DNA from: Calonectria ilicicola
Lineage: Eukaryota > Ascomycota > Sordariomycetes > Hypocreales > Nectriaceae
Assembly: GCA_020809705.1 (NCBI GenBank)
Contig: CP085829.1
Span: forward strand, 3,286,001 to 3,350,000
Length of the DNA: 64,000 nt
Direction of reading: 5' to 3'
Shown: positions 32,161 to 42,836 of the stretch, piece by piece
Layout of the letters: every line of letters begins with the position of its first letter
Numbering within the stretch: position 1 is the stretch's first letter
The notes under the pieces: model-generated
Databases searched by the model: none
Seen by the model: the letters and a program-made list of their open reading frames with translations, nothing else
What the model was told of the DNA's origin: nothing
Program-made: the position numbers and the translations under genes

Positions 32161-34046
32161 CTACAGGCGGGAAACAACGCCGCCGCTCAGGCCCTTGACC
32201 ACCTCAGATGCGGCACGCTCGCCGCTGCGGATGGCACCCTCCATGTAGCCCTTCCACTCGCCGGCAGTCTCAGTGCCTGCAAAGTGCAGGTTGCCTGCGG
32301 GCTCGCGCAGGCCGTCGCCGCCGAGCGAGTCAATCACGCCGGGGACCAGCGCCGTGCAGGGGCAGCCCATGCCGGAGTAGGGGTCCTCGTTCCACTTGTA
32401 AGTGTGAAGCTTGACAAAGTACTGCTCCAAGTTGTCGACATTGTACAACTTGCCCAGCTGCTCGAGGAGCGCCTTCTCACGGGCCTTGTCGTCGAGAGCG
32501 GCCCACTCCCTGCCGGGGTCGCTGCCCATGAAGCAGGTCAGTACGTATTTGGAGTCGGCTGGGCTGCTGGTGTCGCGAATCACGCTGGCAGGGCCAATAA
32601 ACGACTGTGCGAGGCCACAGTAGCCCTTCTCCACCCAGAAGGGCTTGGTGAACTCCATCATGGCCTTCTGGTAATAACCGTAGCTGGTCGACTCAGCCCA
32701 CGCACGCTTGATCGGCGGCAGAGCGGGGGAGAAGTTGATGTTCTGAAGCACGGGGCTGGGTACTGTGGTGATGACCTTGCGTGCCGAGTAGATGGTACCA
32801 GCCGCTTGGACCTTGATGGCGTGGGTGCCGTCTTGCACGACAGCCTGCACGGGGCTGTTAAAGCGGACGACGCCCTCGGGCAGGTTGGCTGCCAGACCCA
32901 GCGCAAACACCTGAGTGCCCTGGCGGATGCGGAGATACTGGCCACCGTGCTTGCGGTCGGAGCGCATGTTGAGAAGACCACCGCCTGATTTGCAGTAGTT
33001 GAGGAAGTATAGAGCCGAGACGTCCTTGGGGTCCTGGCCCAACATAGCACGAGTCCAGATCATGCCCGTGGCCACAGCAACTTCGCTGGCACCCCGGGAT
33101 CGCAGGTAGGCCTCGAATGTCATAGAGTCGAGAGAGGAGTCCTTGGGCTTCCATGTGTCGAGGGCCTGGCAATCAGCCTCACACATGTCACGAATCTCGG
33201 CAAGGTGCTTGCGGGTCGCTTCGTCAAACTATACGATTTAAACCACATTTGTTAGTCTCGGGTCTTATGCTTATTTCTCGTCTTTAACCAGAAGCTCTCA
33301 CTTACGTTGGGGAGATCTCCGTAGAGGAAAGGAGTACATTTGCCGTCAAAGTCCTGCAGGACGGCGTTGCCAGTAGTGTTTTGCTCAATCACCTCGGCAC
33401 CGTATCGTTTAGCCAGCTCGTACACTCGGCTCTGGTTGGTATCGTTGATCCAGGCAGCACCAAGGTCTACAACACCACCGCCCTCAATCGATTGGCTCCA
33501 GGTCTTGCCGCCCACGCGGTCGCGGGCCTCGAGCACAATGCATGAGAGACCGGACTTCAGAACTTCGTGAGCTGCGGTAAGACCGGCAAGACCAGCACCA
33601 ATGATGACAACATCAGCGCTCTCTTTGGCGGCGGGAAGAGCCAATGGAGCCGGAGGGTTCTCGGGGACGGAAAAGACGGCCTCAATCTCAACAAGCCATG
33701 TGGGAATAGCAAGCTGGGTAACTGGGATAAGGGTCATGGCAGGACGGTGTCCAGCCAAGAACTTCTGGATAGGGCGAGTGTGCTTGCGCTGATTAGGGTC
33801 ATAGTTGACAATAAGAACAGTGAGCTTGACAATGTCCTTGACGCTGGCACCTGCGGCGATGATGATCTTGCGCAGGTTGAAGAGGGACAGGTGAATTTGG
33901 GACTCGTAGTCGGCTGGGACGTTGCCATCCTTCAACCATCCGGGCTGGCCAGAGACATGGGCGAGCTTGCCAGCCGGGGCGATAGAGGCCGCCGCGTGGT
34001 AGGCAGTGGCCGTGCTGGACAGATCCAACGACTCAACCTTGGACAT
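32161..34046 (-). CDS. RidA (YjgF) - flavin amine oxidase fusion protein
   Basis: Two exons, 34046-33306 and 33228-32161 (GTAAGT donor, TATAG acceptor), give 602 residues. Residues 1-128 are a RidA/YjgF/UK114 domain: LAHVSGQPGW, LRKIIIAAGASVKDIVKLTV, and HRPAMTLIPVTQLA with the conserved Arg at about 101, then VEIEAVF. After a Pro/Ala linker, residues 144 onward are a flavin monoamine oxidase: ADVVIIGAGLAGLTAAH, EARDRVGGKTWS, GGVVDLGAAWI, and the C-terminal GNLHFAGTETAGEWKGYMEG that closes the FAD site. Amine oxidases convert amines to imines with FAD and oxygen; RidA hydrolyses reactive imines/enamines. The fusion would therefore release aldehyde and ammonia without leaking imine, as inferred from domain functions. 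It is divergent from the aldehyde dehydrogenase gene, a likely next step. No targeting signal is evident; amine substrate unknown. Confidence 0.94.
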
Positions 34047-34983
34047 GACGAATGAGGTAGAGATTTGGTGTCAATTGGGAAGATGCACAAAATATGCAAA
34101 GAGAACCAGATTAAAGCTAAGATCTGGAGTTGAATTGACTTGGTTGGGATGGAAAGAGTTGTGATGAACCAAGTTTCTACTGGACATCTTAGGACGGGCT
34201 CGTTTGTCATTTATCTTCATCTGAATGGCTCGCGCAAGCTTTCCTACAGCGCCTTCTCATGCGGCTAAGACGCTTGGAGGTTGACTCGGCTCTCCTCCTT
34301 GTTGACAATCCATCCATCAATGTCGATCCACAATGTTAGGAACCGAGCGACGAGCACCAATGCGTGTACCCATGATAGCATTCGATGGGTGGCAGGCGGT
34401 ATCATGATGGTGGAGACGGTCGGGACTTGTTGATAGACTAGCGCCTCGACTTCTCTATCACTTTCCGCTTCCGAGACGGCTGCCATTTGTTGTCGTCTCG
34501 GTTCCGGGCATCTGCGTGCGAGATCCACAGGGTCCGCGCCCCCGACATGAACCATGCCTCTTTGGGGCCGTGGCAATCGCAGGATGCAGCGAGATTGCGG
34601 GGTCGTCTTCATTCGATATGTCCTTGCCAGGGCATGTGACCATTTCATGACAAAGAGAGGCTACTCTATCCTTGAGTATCTGCATTTCACAGCCAATCCT
34701 GTCTCTATCTCGGTTCCGAGGCTTTGGTGAGTTGGTCCCCGAACTCGCTGTCAACTGCCCGGAGCCGGCATGCAGCAAACGGCGTCATGGCGAAACATGC
34801 CGTGGGTTAGGCCGGTTCTTGGCATGACCTTGCTGGAGAGCTTCATGACGGCAGAGATGCCTCCGAGGAGCAATTATTTTTCGTGGCCGTGTATCTGTCC
34901 CTTGTTATATCTTGGACGTCCTTGCATCCCAAGTCGCTGGGGTTCCCGCAGGTAGTCGTTGAAGAAAAAAAGACGAGTCCACA
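34047..34983. promoter_or_regulatory. Divergent promoter of the RidA-amine oxidase and aldehyde dehydrogenase genes
   Basis: 937 bp between divergent starts. By eye it holds five HGATAR-type GATA-factor sites (34211-34216, 34373-34378, 34431-34436, 34455-34460, 34705-34710), somewhat above the two to three expected by chance, a CCAAT-like box at 34692-34696, and a CGG-AG-CCG inverted half-site near 34761-34768. GATA factors (AreA type) mediate nitrogen catabolite control, which would suit an amine-utilisation pair; this is suggestive only. Confidence 0.45.
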
Positions 34984-36777
34984 ATGTCGCCATTTACACC
35001 ACAGCTCAAAGATGCTTCCCTCCTAGTAGGCAAGAATTACATCAACAGTGAATGGGTGGAGTCTGTCTCTGGCCAGAGATTCGATGTCACAGGTAATGAA
35101 CGACCGAGCCCCTTCCATCTCAATTGAAGCTTGAGAGAAACTTTAGAACCTCGTCTGACATAGGTGACATCTATATCCAGACCCTGCCACCGGCGCATTG
35201 ATCGGATCAGCCCCCGAGTCCACGCCTGAAGATGCCGAGAAAGCCATTCGCGCCGCTGCCACGGCTTTGCCCGGCTGGCGATCACGCACCGGCCGTGAAC
35301 GTGGTCGTATCCTCCGCCGTTGGTACGATCTTATGATTGAGAACAAGGAGGACTTGGCTGCCCTTATCACTTGGGAGAACGGCAAGGCTAAGCCTGACGC
35401 TGCTGGCGAGGTCGTCTTTGCTGCTAGCTTCCTTGAGTGGTACGCTGAGGAGGCAGCTCGAATCTATGGCGACGTTATTCCACACACCTCCCCAGGCTTC
35501 CGGACTTCGGTGCTGAAGGAGCCCGTTGGTGTCTGTGGTCTCATCACACCGTGAGTTGGACAATCCTTGTCGGTGATTCATCAAACGCCATTCATCTCTA
35601 ACTCAAACTCTTTGTGTATAGGTGGAACTTCCCCGCTGCCATGATCACCCGAAAACTCGCGCCTGCCCTCGCTGCCGGATGTACCGTCGTTGTCAAGACC
35701 GCTGGTGAGACTCCCTTCTCAGCAACTGCGCTAGCAGTTCTAGGTGAGAGGGCCGGTGTCCCCCCCGGTGTTTTCAACATTGTCTCGGCACTCAACAGTA
35801 CTCCCGAGCTGGGCCTGACCCTGTGCAACTCGCCCATTGTCAAGAAGATCTCTTTCACTGGCTCCACCAGAGTAGGAAAGATCCTCATGCGTCAGTCGGC
35901 CGACACTCTCAAGAAGCTTAGCCTCGAGCTGGGCGGCAACGCCCCCTTCATCGTCTTTGACGACGCCAACCTTGACTTGGCCCTGCTAGGCACCATCATG
36001 AGCAAGTTCAAGTGCTCAGGCCAAACCTGTGTCTGCTCCAACCGCATCTTCGTCCAGAAGGGCATCTACCCCGAGTTCATCCGCAAACTCAAGGAGGCTG
36101 TTGGCCGGTTCCAGGTTGGCCACGGCTTCGACGAGAAAGTCACCCACGGCCCTCTTGTTACAACTGCGGCGGCGGAGCGTGTTGCCGGTCTGGTCGAGGA
36201 TGCTGTCAAGCTTGGCGCCAAGGTGGAAATTGGAGGCAGCAGGAGAACTGACCTTGGTGAGTCTCGGTGCCCAATACCCATGAGGCGCAAGGACAGAAAA
36301 TGACTGACATTCCAGGCCCCAACTTTTTCGAGCCCACAATTCTAAGCAACGTCAACACTGACATGCGCCTCACCACCGACGAGATCTTTGGCCCAGTTGC
36401 GCCCATCTTCACTTTCGAGACCGAGGACGAGGTTATCGAGGCTGCCAACAAGTGCGATGTCGGCCTGGCCTCGTACATCTTCACCCAAGACATTAACCGA
36501 GCTGCCCGCTTCACTGAGACGCTGCAGTTCGGCATGGTCGCCATCAACACGGGAGTCATCTCCGATGCTGCTGCTCCGTAAGTCACTTCCACGCCGCCTA
36601 GGCGCACGAAAAGATAACAACAGTCCCACTAACACACGACTCTACTCGCGCAGGTTCGGAGGAATTAAGCAATCGGGCATTGGCCGCGAGGGAAGCAAGT
36701 ACGGAATTGAGGACTATCTGCAGACCAAGACCGTGGTCACGGGGAACATCCATGTGACACACAGGGCATATCTATAG
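34984..36777 (+). CDS. Succinate-semialdehyde dehydrogenase-like aldehyde dehydrogenase
   Basis: Five exons (34984-35092, 35181-35550, 35622-36256, 36316-36577, 36654-36777) give 499 residues, the usual size for the family. Landmarks: [46 protein letters not shown]-equivalent [35 protein letters not shown] (general-base Glu), [13 protein letters not shown] (catalytic Cys), [14 protein letters not shown], and [22 protein letters not shown] at the C-terminus, characteristic of GabD/Uga2-type enzymes. It oxidises a semialdehyde to the acid with NAD(P)+; in the GABA shunt this gives succinate. The KTAGETP segment replaces the Lys-Pro-Ala/Ser seen in many members. It is divergent from the RidA-amine oxidase gene. 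Other omega-aldehyde substrates are possible. Confidence 0.94.
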
Positions 36778-37671
36778 GCGCGGCTTTCCACGCGAACCAT
36801 TCAGAACATTGTAAAAAGCATCCGAATACATGACACGAACTTGCATGACCTACCTTCCTGCAGCCCAACTCCACCACCCGAGTCACAGTGCAGAGGCAAC
36901 GTCTCCAGAGTGGATGATGGGAGCTGACATGCTTGGCATCATCTTTCAATGTGAGCCCCTGCAAATGCAGCAGCGCAGCAAAGGAATCCATGTTCGCATG
37001 GTCCCACAATCTGACGCTGTTGGAGAGAGAACCAACAAGCTTGATATCCGACCCCGGCGCAGAAGGATGCTTATACACCATCTCGTGAAGTGGATATTCC
37101 CCCACACTGGCATGATCGCATCCCGGAGCCAATCGAAATCCCCCACATCCCGGCGTCTCCAGTTCCATGGGCTTACTCTGCCTCAATGTATGACAGCTCT
37201 GAGGGTTGCAACCATCACGTCGCCCCGTCTTACCCCCAGCTGGGTTTAGCTCGGGTGAGGCGTCGGTTTGCTGACCACAAAAGCAGGATCAGGTTGTTGC
37301 ACCGATACGCCCCCAATAAATATTGACGAGTTTCCAATCTCGATCTCACGCCTCCGCCACAGTAAGAACTCAATGGGAGTTTGAGCAAAAAAAAAAAAGA
37401 AGGAGAGTCATCATTTGAACTACTATCATTACCAATAACTGTTTTCCCGTGCAAATTCCTCTCTAAAAATGTGTGCGCATCAACCTAAAAAAAAAAGATT
37501 GCCAAGCAAATAGCCGTCCCCAATAAAACAGTCCAAACAAAAAACACTTCGTCATGAGACATCATGAAGAGCAATATGTACAAAAAACAATCTTGTCAGA
37601 CGAACCTCCCAAAATTATAATCGTAAGAAAGTAAAAGAAAAAGGGCATGTGAAATTAGATCAATCATCTCT
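36778..37671. other. Intergenic, convergent gene ends
   Basis: About 0.9 kb between the convergent aldehyde dehydrogenase and laccase genes. It has poly-A runs at 37389-37400 and 37486-37495. No gene is seen. Confidence 0.45.
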
Positions 37672-39405
37672 CTAGATGCCGGAATCCCACTGCACGATTC
37701 CGTGCTCGTCCTGGAAGGTGTTCCATACGGCGCACTGGTCCTCGGTGTAGGACTTTTGGCAGATACCTGGGATTTCCTCCTGGCGCTCGAGGAACTGGAC
37801 GGCGAAGCCCTCGGACATGTGCCAACCGATGTGGCAGTGCAGCAGCCAAGCACCTGGGTTGTCCGTCTTCCAGGCCATGACCATGTATCCACCAGCCGGC
37901 AACATAGCTGTGTCGCGGCGCGGCGGGTTGTTCTGCTGGAGGGCGACACTCTCGGAGTAGTTTCCAATGCCTTGAGCGAGGACGTAAAAGTCGTGGCCAT
38001 GGAGATGAATGGGGTGAGGGATGGCAAAGTCGCTCTCGATGACAAAGTACACCCACTGGTCGGGAGTCTCGAACTCGAAGATGGCCTCTTCCTTCTCATA
38101 GTGAGTCACCTCGTTCAGAACCGAGGCGATCGTGGGCTTTTTCCAATCCACATGCATTGTGGTGCTGTTGATCCACCACTTCCAGAGACCAGCCGAGTTC
38201 TTGGCCAACTCGGCATCTTCAATGTTCTTCCACTTGGCCTCTCCAACATAGTGAGGAATGTGGGGTACAAGAGACGGGCTCTCATCATCACAGCTAGTAC
38301 CAATCTCGTAGTGATCAGTTTCAGGCGTGGAGGGCTCTTCGCCATAGTAGATGATTCCCTTGATGTTGGTCGCCTGGCCGTTGGAGCTGCTGCAAGCCGA
38401 TGCAGGGACTGCACGAAGCCAAAAGTCTTCGGCAGTATCAGCTTGGTCGGCTTCGATAATAACATCGTACCGCTGGCCCATTCCCACATTGATGACTTCG
38501 ACTTCGTATGGCTCAACTGGCACAAGGTCGGCAGCAATGACCTTCATCTTGTGGTTGTCAATGGAGAACTTGAAGTGTGTGTCAATGGCTGCGCCAACAA
38601 GTCGCAGGCGGTAACTCTTGCCAGACTCAAACTTTTGAGTGAATCGCTTGCCGACAGTGGTGACGTTGTCCGACTTGACAAAGACGTTAGTGCCATTGAT
38701 GAGACCATTGTCCGAAGGAGGTGGGCCAACAGTGGCCGAGTAGTGGTGCAATTCATCCACGGTCTGGTGGCCCCAGTCGTTGAGGAACAGCACACCCAGA
38801 TCTTCGTCGTAGTTGGCAGTAGCGGGCCCGTTGATGATGAGACCTCCAAAAACGCCCTGCCAGGCCTGGAGAGCAAAGTGAGAGTGGTACCAAGAGCTGC
38901 CGTACTGCTCAGCCTTCCACTTGTAGGTCTGGGTCTGTCCTGGGGCGAGAGGACACTGGCTGATGGCCGATGTGCCGTCGTTCTCATAGGTGTGGTTCTG
39001 GCGCATGCCATGCCAGTGAATGCTAGTGCCATTCAGAGATGTGGTGAGTGAGTTTGTGACATGAACAATAACTTCATCACCCCAGTCGGCAAAGAGAGTA
39101 GGCCCTGGAATCGAGCCATTGACAGCCATGGCAGGCCGCTCGATGCCATCAGGGCTCACGACAACATCGGTAATGTCAAGCCAGTACTCTCTGGTATGTC
39201 CAGTGTTGACAGGCTCGTAGTACCAGTCCGTGTCAATGGAGTACTGACACCACTTGGAGCGTGTCGAAGGTGTGTTTCCACTGCACGCCGAAGACGACGA
39301 ATTGGCACGTGGTACAAGCACAGGGGCTTGTCTTGAGAGAGGAAATCTGGGAGCGGCCGAGACCAGGGTCCCAACAAGGGGGAGCAACGAGAGTAGAAAA
39401 CGCAT
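37672..39405 (-). CDS. Laccase (secreted multicopper oxidase)
   Basis: A single exon of 577 residues. The start at 39405 begins a signal peptide, MRFLLSLLPLVGTLVSAAP; an ATG three codons upstream (39414) is an alternative with poorer context (T rather than A at -3). The four copper-binding segments are complete: SIHWHGMRQ (L1), SWYHSHFALQ (L2), HPIHLHGHDFY (L3) and HCHIGWHMSEGF (L4). Ten residues after the type 1 copper Cys the axial position is Phe, which in laccases tends to go with higher redox potential. The protein ends in DSGI, matching the C-terminal DSG(L/V/I) tail of ascomycete laccases that can plug the oxygen tunnel. It oxidises phenols with reduction of oxygen to water, outside the cell. 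Having no intron is unusual beside its multi-exon neighbours. Confidence 0.95.
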   Translation of the reverse strand: MRFLLSLLPLVGTLVSAAPRFPLSRQAPVLVPRANSSSSACSGNTPSTRSKWCQYSIDTDWYYEPVNTGHTREYWLDITDVVVSPDGIERPAMAVNGSIPGPTLFADWGDEVIVHVTNSLTTSLNGTSIHWHGMRQNHTYENDGTSAISQCPLAPGQTQTYKWKAEQYGSSWYHSHFALQAWQGVFGGLIINGPATANYDEDLGVLFLNDWGHQTVDELHHYSATVGPPPSDNGLINGTNVFVKSDNVTTVGKRFTQKFESGKSYRLRLVGAAIDTHFKFSIDNHKMKVIAADLVPVEPYEVEVINVGMGQRYDVIIEADQADTAEDFWLRAVPASACSSSNGQATNIKGIIYYGEEPSTPETDHYEIGTSCDDESPSLVPHIPHYVGEAKWKNIEDAELAKNSAGLWKWWINSTTMHVDWKKPTIASVLNEVTHYEKEEAIFEFETPDQWVYFVIESDFAIPHPIHLHGHDFYVLAQGIGNYSESVALQQNNPPRRDTAMLPAGGYMVMAWKTDNPGAWLLHCHIGWHMSEGFAVQFLERQEEIPGICQKSYTEDQCAVWNTFQDEHGIVQWDSGI

Positions 39406-40671
39406 GCTGATCATTAAGCAAGCAAAATGAAACGACTGAGTGTTTGCAGAGGGAGAAAGGAAGCAGACGAGAAGATTTGTTGGAACAGCGAGTGAGTGGT
39501 GAGCAGGAACGGTTCGACTGGGCGAATCCCTCGACCTTATACAAACAGCATCACGCACCGTGGGGAATATTGGTTTGGCTATTTGCAGCAAAGCCCCAAT
39601 GGTGGCTCCAATGTCCTAGGACAGCGCCATCTTGGCCCAGAAATTTAGCTAAGAATACTCGTATTTCCCAATGCTGTCATATGCAGGCTGACCCAGCCAG
39701 GATGCAGCCTATGATGGCTTCCGTTGGCGGTGGTCTCCATCGTGGAGTCGGCCTGTGTGACGTCGTTGTGGGATATGCAAACCAGAGCAATGGGACTCCA
39801 CCGATCCAGCATGCGTGCTGCATGGATTCCCCATCGTACGTCTTTTGAGCTCCAGATGCTACGCTGCCGGCAGACTCTTTTGGATGACGTGAGGAGGGGG
39901 TAGGGGACGGCAACTGCGCACAAGACCCCCTCTCGCAGGACAGGTCCATCTCCAGAATCACATCGAGATGCCCTGGGCTGCATTGCCAGCGTGTATGTGC
40001 AGCTGATTGATGCCTTGGGTCCAGGCTTGTTGGTGCCATGGTGGAGCTGGGACCTTGATCCCGGTCCAAAGCCAGCGATATGCGAGGATGCTCTGATTCG
40101 GTTTTCAGCCCCAGGCGTTTCCTATCTTTAAAACCCCGGTCTGCAGCCCAGCCAGACTAGACCGCAGCTGCAGCAGTCCACAGCGCAATTGCATTTGCAT
40201 CCGCATTTACTTTCAGCTAGTCCGCCTTTTGGGCGCAGAAAGGCTTTGTGTGGGTCAACGCAGATCCCCATGCGGGCCGTTGAGGTGGTATCGAGCATCT
40301 GGAGATCCATGACTGCATGGGAAACGGCTTATTGCCGGCCTTTGGCCTTCTTTGGCCTTGTCCTTGGCTCTTGGCTCTCTTGGCTCGCGAGCGCATTTGT
40401 CTAGTTTTTCTCAGTAAGATTCTGCCTTTTTTTTTTTTTTTCGGGCGGAGACGGCGAGGTGACGCGTCGTGACAGTCGTAAGTCTTTAGCTGCCTTTTGA
40501 TGGGGGAAATGTAGTTGGTGTTGGATGTTTTTAAGTCGCACGGTTTCCCGTTGAAATGGTGCAACCAGACAAGTCAACTCTCAGTTGCATCCTCTCAACC
40601 CGGCATCTTACCCGTTGTTTACGTGACTATCGTTTTTTTTTTGTTCCCCCCTCCAGCTTACTATCGCGCCA
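39406..40671. other. Divergent intergenic region
   Basis: About 1.3 kb between the divergent laccase and small secreted protein genes; both promoters should be here. It has a T15 run at 40428-40442 and a pyrimidine-rich stretch before 40672. No gene is recognised. Confidence 0.45.
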
Positions 40672-41361
40672 ATGCACAAATTCGTCCCTCTCGTTCTAGT
40701 CTCCGCAGCCATTGGCGAGCCAATGGCCGCATCAGCCCACCGAGAGAGGGCGGTTGCTGATAGCCCTTTCAAACTAGAAGCATATGGTGACGGTGTTGAC
40801 AGACTGGCCCTGTTCTCCTCGGGCGGTAAGCCATCCTCGGTTGCCTTCGCTTAGTGCTTGTTCCCTTGACGGCGGCTCATGTGTATGAATCCAGAGGCTG
40901 CATATCTAGGCGATTATACCCTGGTCGGAGGCGAGGCTGCTCCCGTCATCTGCAAGTCCCCCACTCTCCGACGGTCAAAAATAAGCTGACAAGGTCGTTG
41001 CCCACCAGTCACTGCCACAGACGATGGGACATGGCTAGGCTCCCCTGATGCCTCGGCCTTTGCAGATTCCAGAAGTCTTCCAGCCTGGGCCGAGCTAGCC
41101 CTGTCCATCCCCAAAGACGTGGCGTCTACACACGCTGTGGTCCTCGTGGATCCCGCCTCGTCCGCAGCCGACAGCCTCGTCACGTCCGGCTTCGACGTGT
41201 ACGGCGACTTTGTCATTGCCACCGTCGGCGGTGTGACCCAGGACCTGTGGTACGCCTTGTCCACCGACACCGACGGCGTCTATGCCCTCAAATGGGACAG
41301 CTCCAGCGACGCCACGGCCGGCCAAATCATCATCACGCTAAGAGCAGCCTCAACCTCGTAG
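40672..41361 (+). CDS. Small secreted protein of unknown function, with a likely GC-AG intron
   Basis: Exons 40672-40825, 40895-40951 and 41009-41361 give 187 residues. Intron 1 is GTAAGC...CCAG. Intron 2 (40952-41008) appears to start with GCAAGT, a rare GC donor, has a GCTGAC branch site and ends ACCAG. The N-terminus MHKFVPLVLVSAAIG followed by a small-residue stretch looks like a signal peptide. The mature part is poor in cysteine and ends in strands such as GGVTQDLWYAL and GQIIITLRAAST, suggesting a small beta-rich domain. No family is recognised; a cell-wall or effector-like role is possible but unproven. It is divergent from the laccase gene. Confidence 0.75.
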
Positions 41362-41989
41362 CACGTGCAGACTTGGGCCCCTTTTCCCCTGGCACATTTC
41401 AGGTGCGCAAATCGGTGCAATGCAGCTGGATCGAGTGCAGAAAGGGCCGAAAGCAACGTGAGGCCATCGCAGAAGTCGATCGGGCCCGTCTGGGATCTAT
41501 ATGTGCAGGAGATCCCCCCCTGGTGTGCGGACTATGTAGTTTTGATTATTATGGCATAGTGTGCAATAGACTCGAATGTTTGCTCGCTTCCCTGCTTTCC
41601 CCACCAATCACACCCCTAATTTAGTGTTTTCTCTAGGGGTGAGCAACCGTAACATGGAACTCTCGTGTAGAAGCATTTTTTTTCAGTTGCGCATCCAGTC
41701 CCCATGCCCTGCTTTGCTCTGCCGTCCCGTCCTCCTCCCCACGCTCCCCTCAGCCCGATCAGGCTGGCCGGCTAGGGCTGCGGACCTATTCACCTTTCTT
41801 TTCATGCAAGATTGAAACCGGACATCACATGATTTCGCCTTAATGAGCAAGCAGGTCTAGAAAACCTCTGCCAACAGCCCGGCAGCCCACTTTTCCTACC
41901 TTCACCTCCCAAGGCTGTCAAGAAGCCACGGAAAGCATTCATCAAAACCACAACTCAACCATCCTTCCATACAACTTTCCATCCCCAAA
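41362..41989. other. Intergenic region
   Basis: About 630 bp between co-oriented genes; CT-rich before the next start. Nothing else is recognised. Confidence 0.45.
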
Positions 41990-42836
41990 ATGGCCACTCC
42001 ATCCATCCCAGAGATTAAGCAGCTCATCAAGGAAGAAGGTTATTGGCTTGATCACGACGCTGCCATTGGCAGACATGTCGCCTCGGCCCATGCAGGGCCC
42101 TACAACGCATCGTCGCGAGACGCCGTCAATCTGAGCAAGGCGGTTGCACTTGAAAACCAGGTGGGCAGCCTAATTTCGCAACTCCTTCCCGGAACTAGTC
42201 TCTCTAACGAACTCCTCAAAGTTTGTCCGAACCGTCATTGAGTCTCACTTCAAAGAATCGTATTTCAACTACTTTCGGATCGCGCGCCCCGCCAAAGAAA
42301 TCCGCATGGTATGCAACGATAAGCAGTTGCGAATCCTGGTCGTCGCTGCATGGTCCCGTCATTCTCAGGCCATTATATATGCTGGGTCCCACAACGTCTC
42401 CAAGAAATCGGATCCCACCAAGAATGGGTTCCTCAAGGTTTCACGAGACGCTCTTAGGGATCCCACAATCAAACCAGATGAGATTGGTTTCCCCCACGGC
42501 GGCCTGTAAGCACCCTCCAACCTTCTTTCGCATACGGTTATCCCTGTTTGTTGTTGACAATGATTCAGGACCATCATGGACTCGCGGCTCGCCTTTGACG
42601 TGGTCGCCGGTACGGCCGTCTGCCTCGGATTTATGATTAAAGACGAACTGCCCAACTGGTTGAATATGCAGGTCCCCAAAGAACTGGAGGATGTCATGGA
42701 GCTTCAGACGGATAAAATCAAGTTGAATTATACCTTCCACGAAGGTCAGGTCAATTGCCTCACCTGCACCGTATTCAACATCTTGCCGAAGTCCGAATGC
42801 ACTATTTGCTCCGGCACTGGCATTGATTATCAGTGA
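41990..42836 (+). CDS. Unknown protein with C-terminal CxxC pair
   Basis: Three exons, 41990-42160, 42222-42505 and 42569-42836, give 240 residues; donors GTGGGC and GTAAGC, acceptors AAAG and TCAG, frame exact throughout. It begins MATPSIPEIKQLIKEEGYW, has a central basic region (HFKESYFNYFRIARPAKEIR) and ends with CLTC and CTIC separated by 14 residues, a spacing that could bind zinc. No signal peptide or membrane segment is seen. I recognise no family. The first donor is weak (GTGGGC), yet both flanking exons are needed for an unbroken frame. Confidence 0.8.

Noticed and set aside
32134..32988. 284-codon plus-strand frame opposite the RidA-amine oxidase
   Set aside because: Antisense shadow; the minus strand encodes clear FAD amine-oxidase motifs across the same bases.
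37702..39051. 449-codon open frame on the plus strand opposite the laccase
   Set aside because: It is the antisense shadow of a GC-rich, intact laccase exon with all copper motifs; it has no domain of its own.
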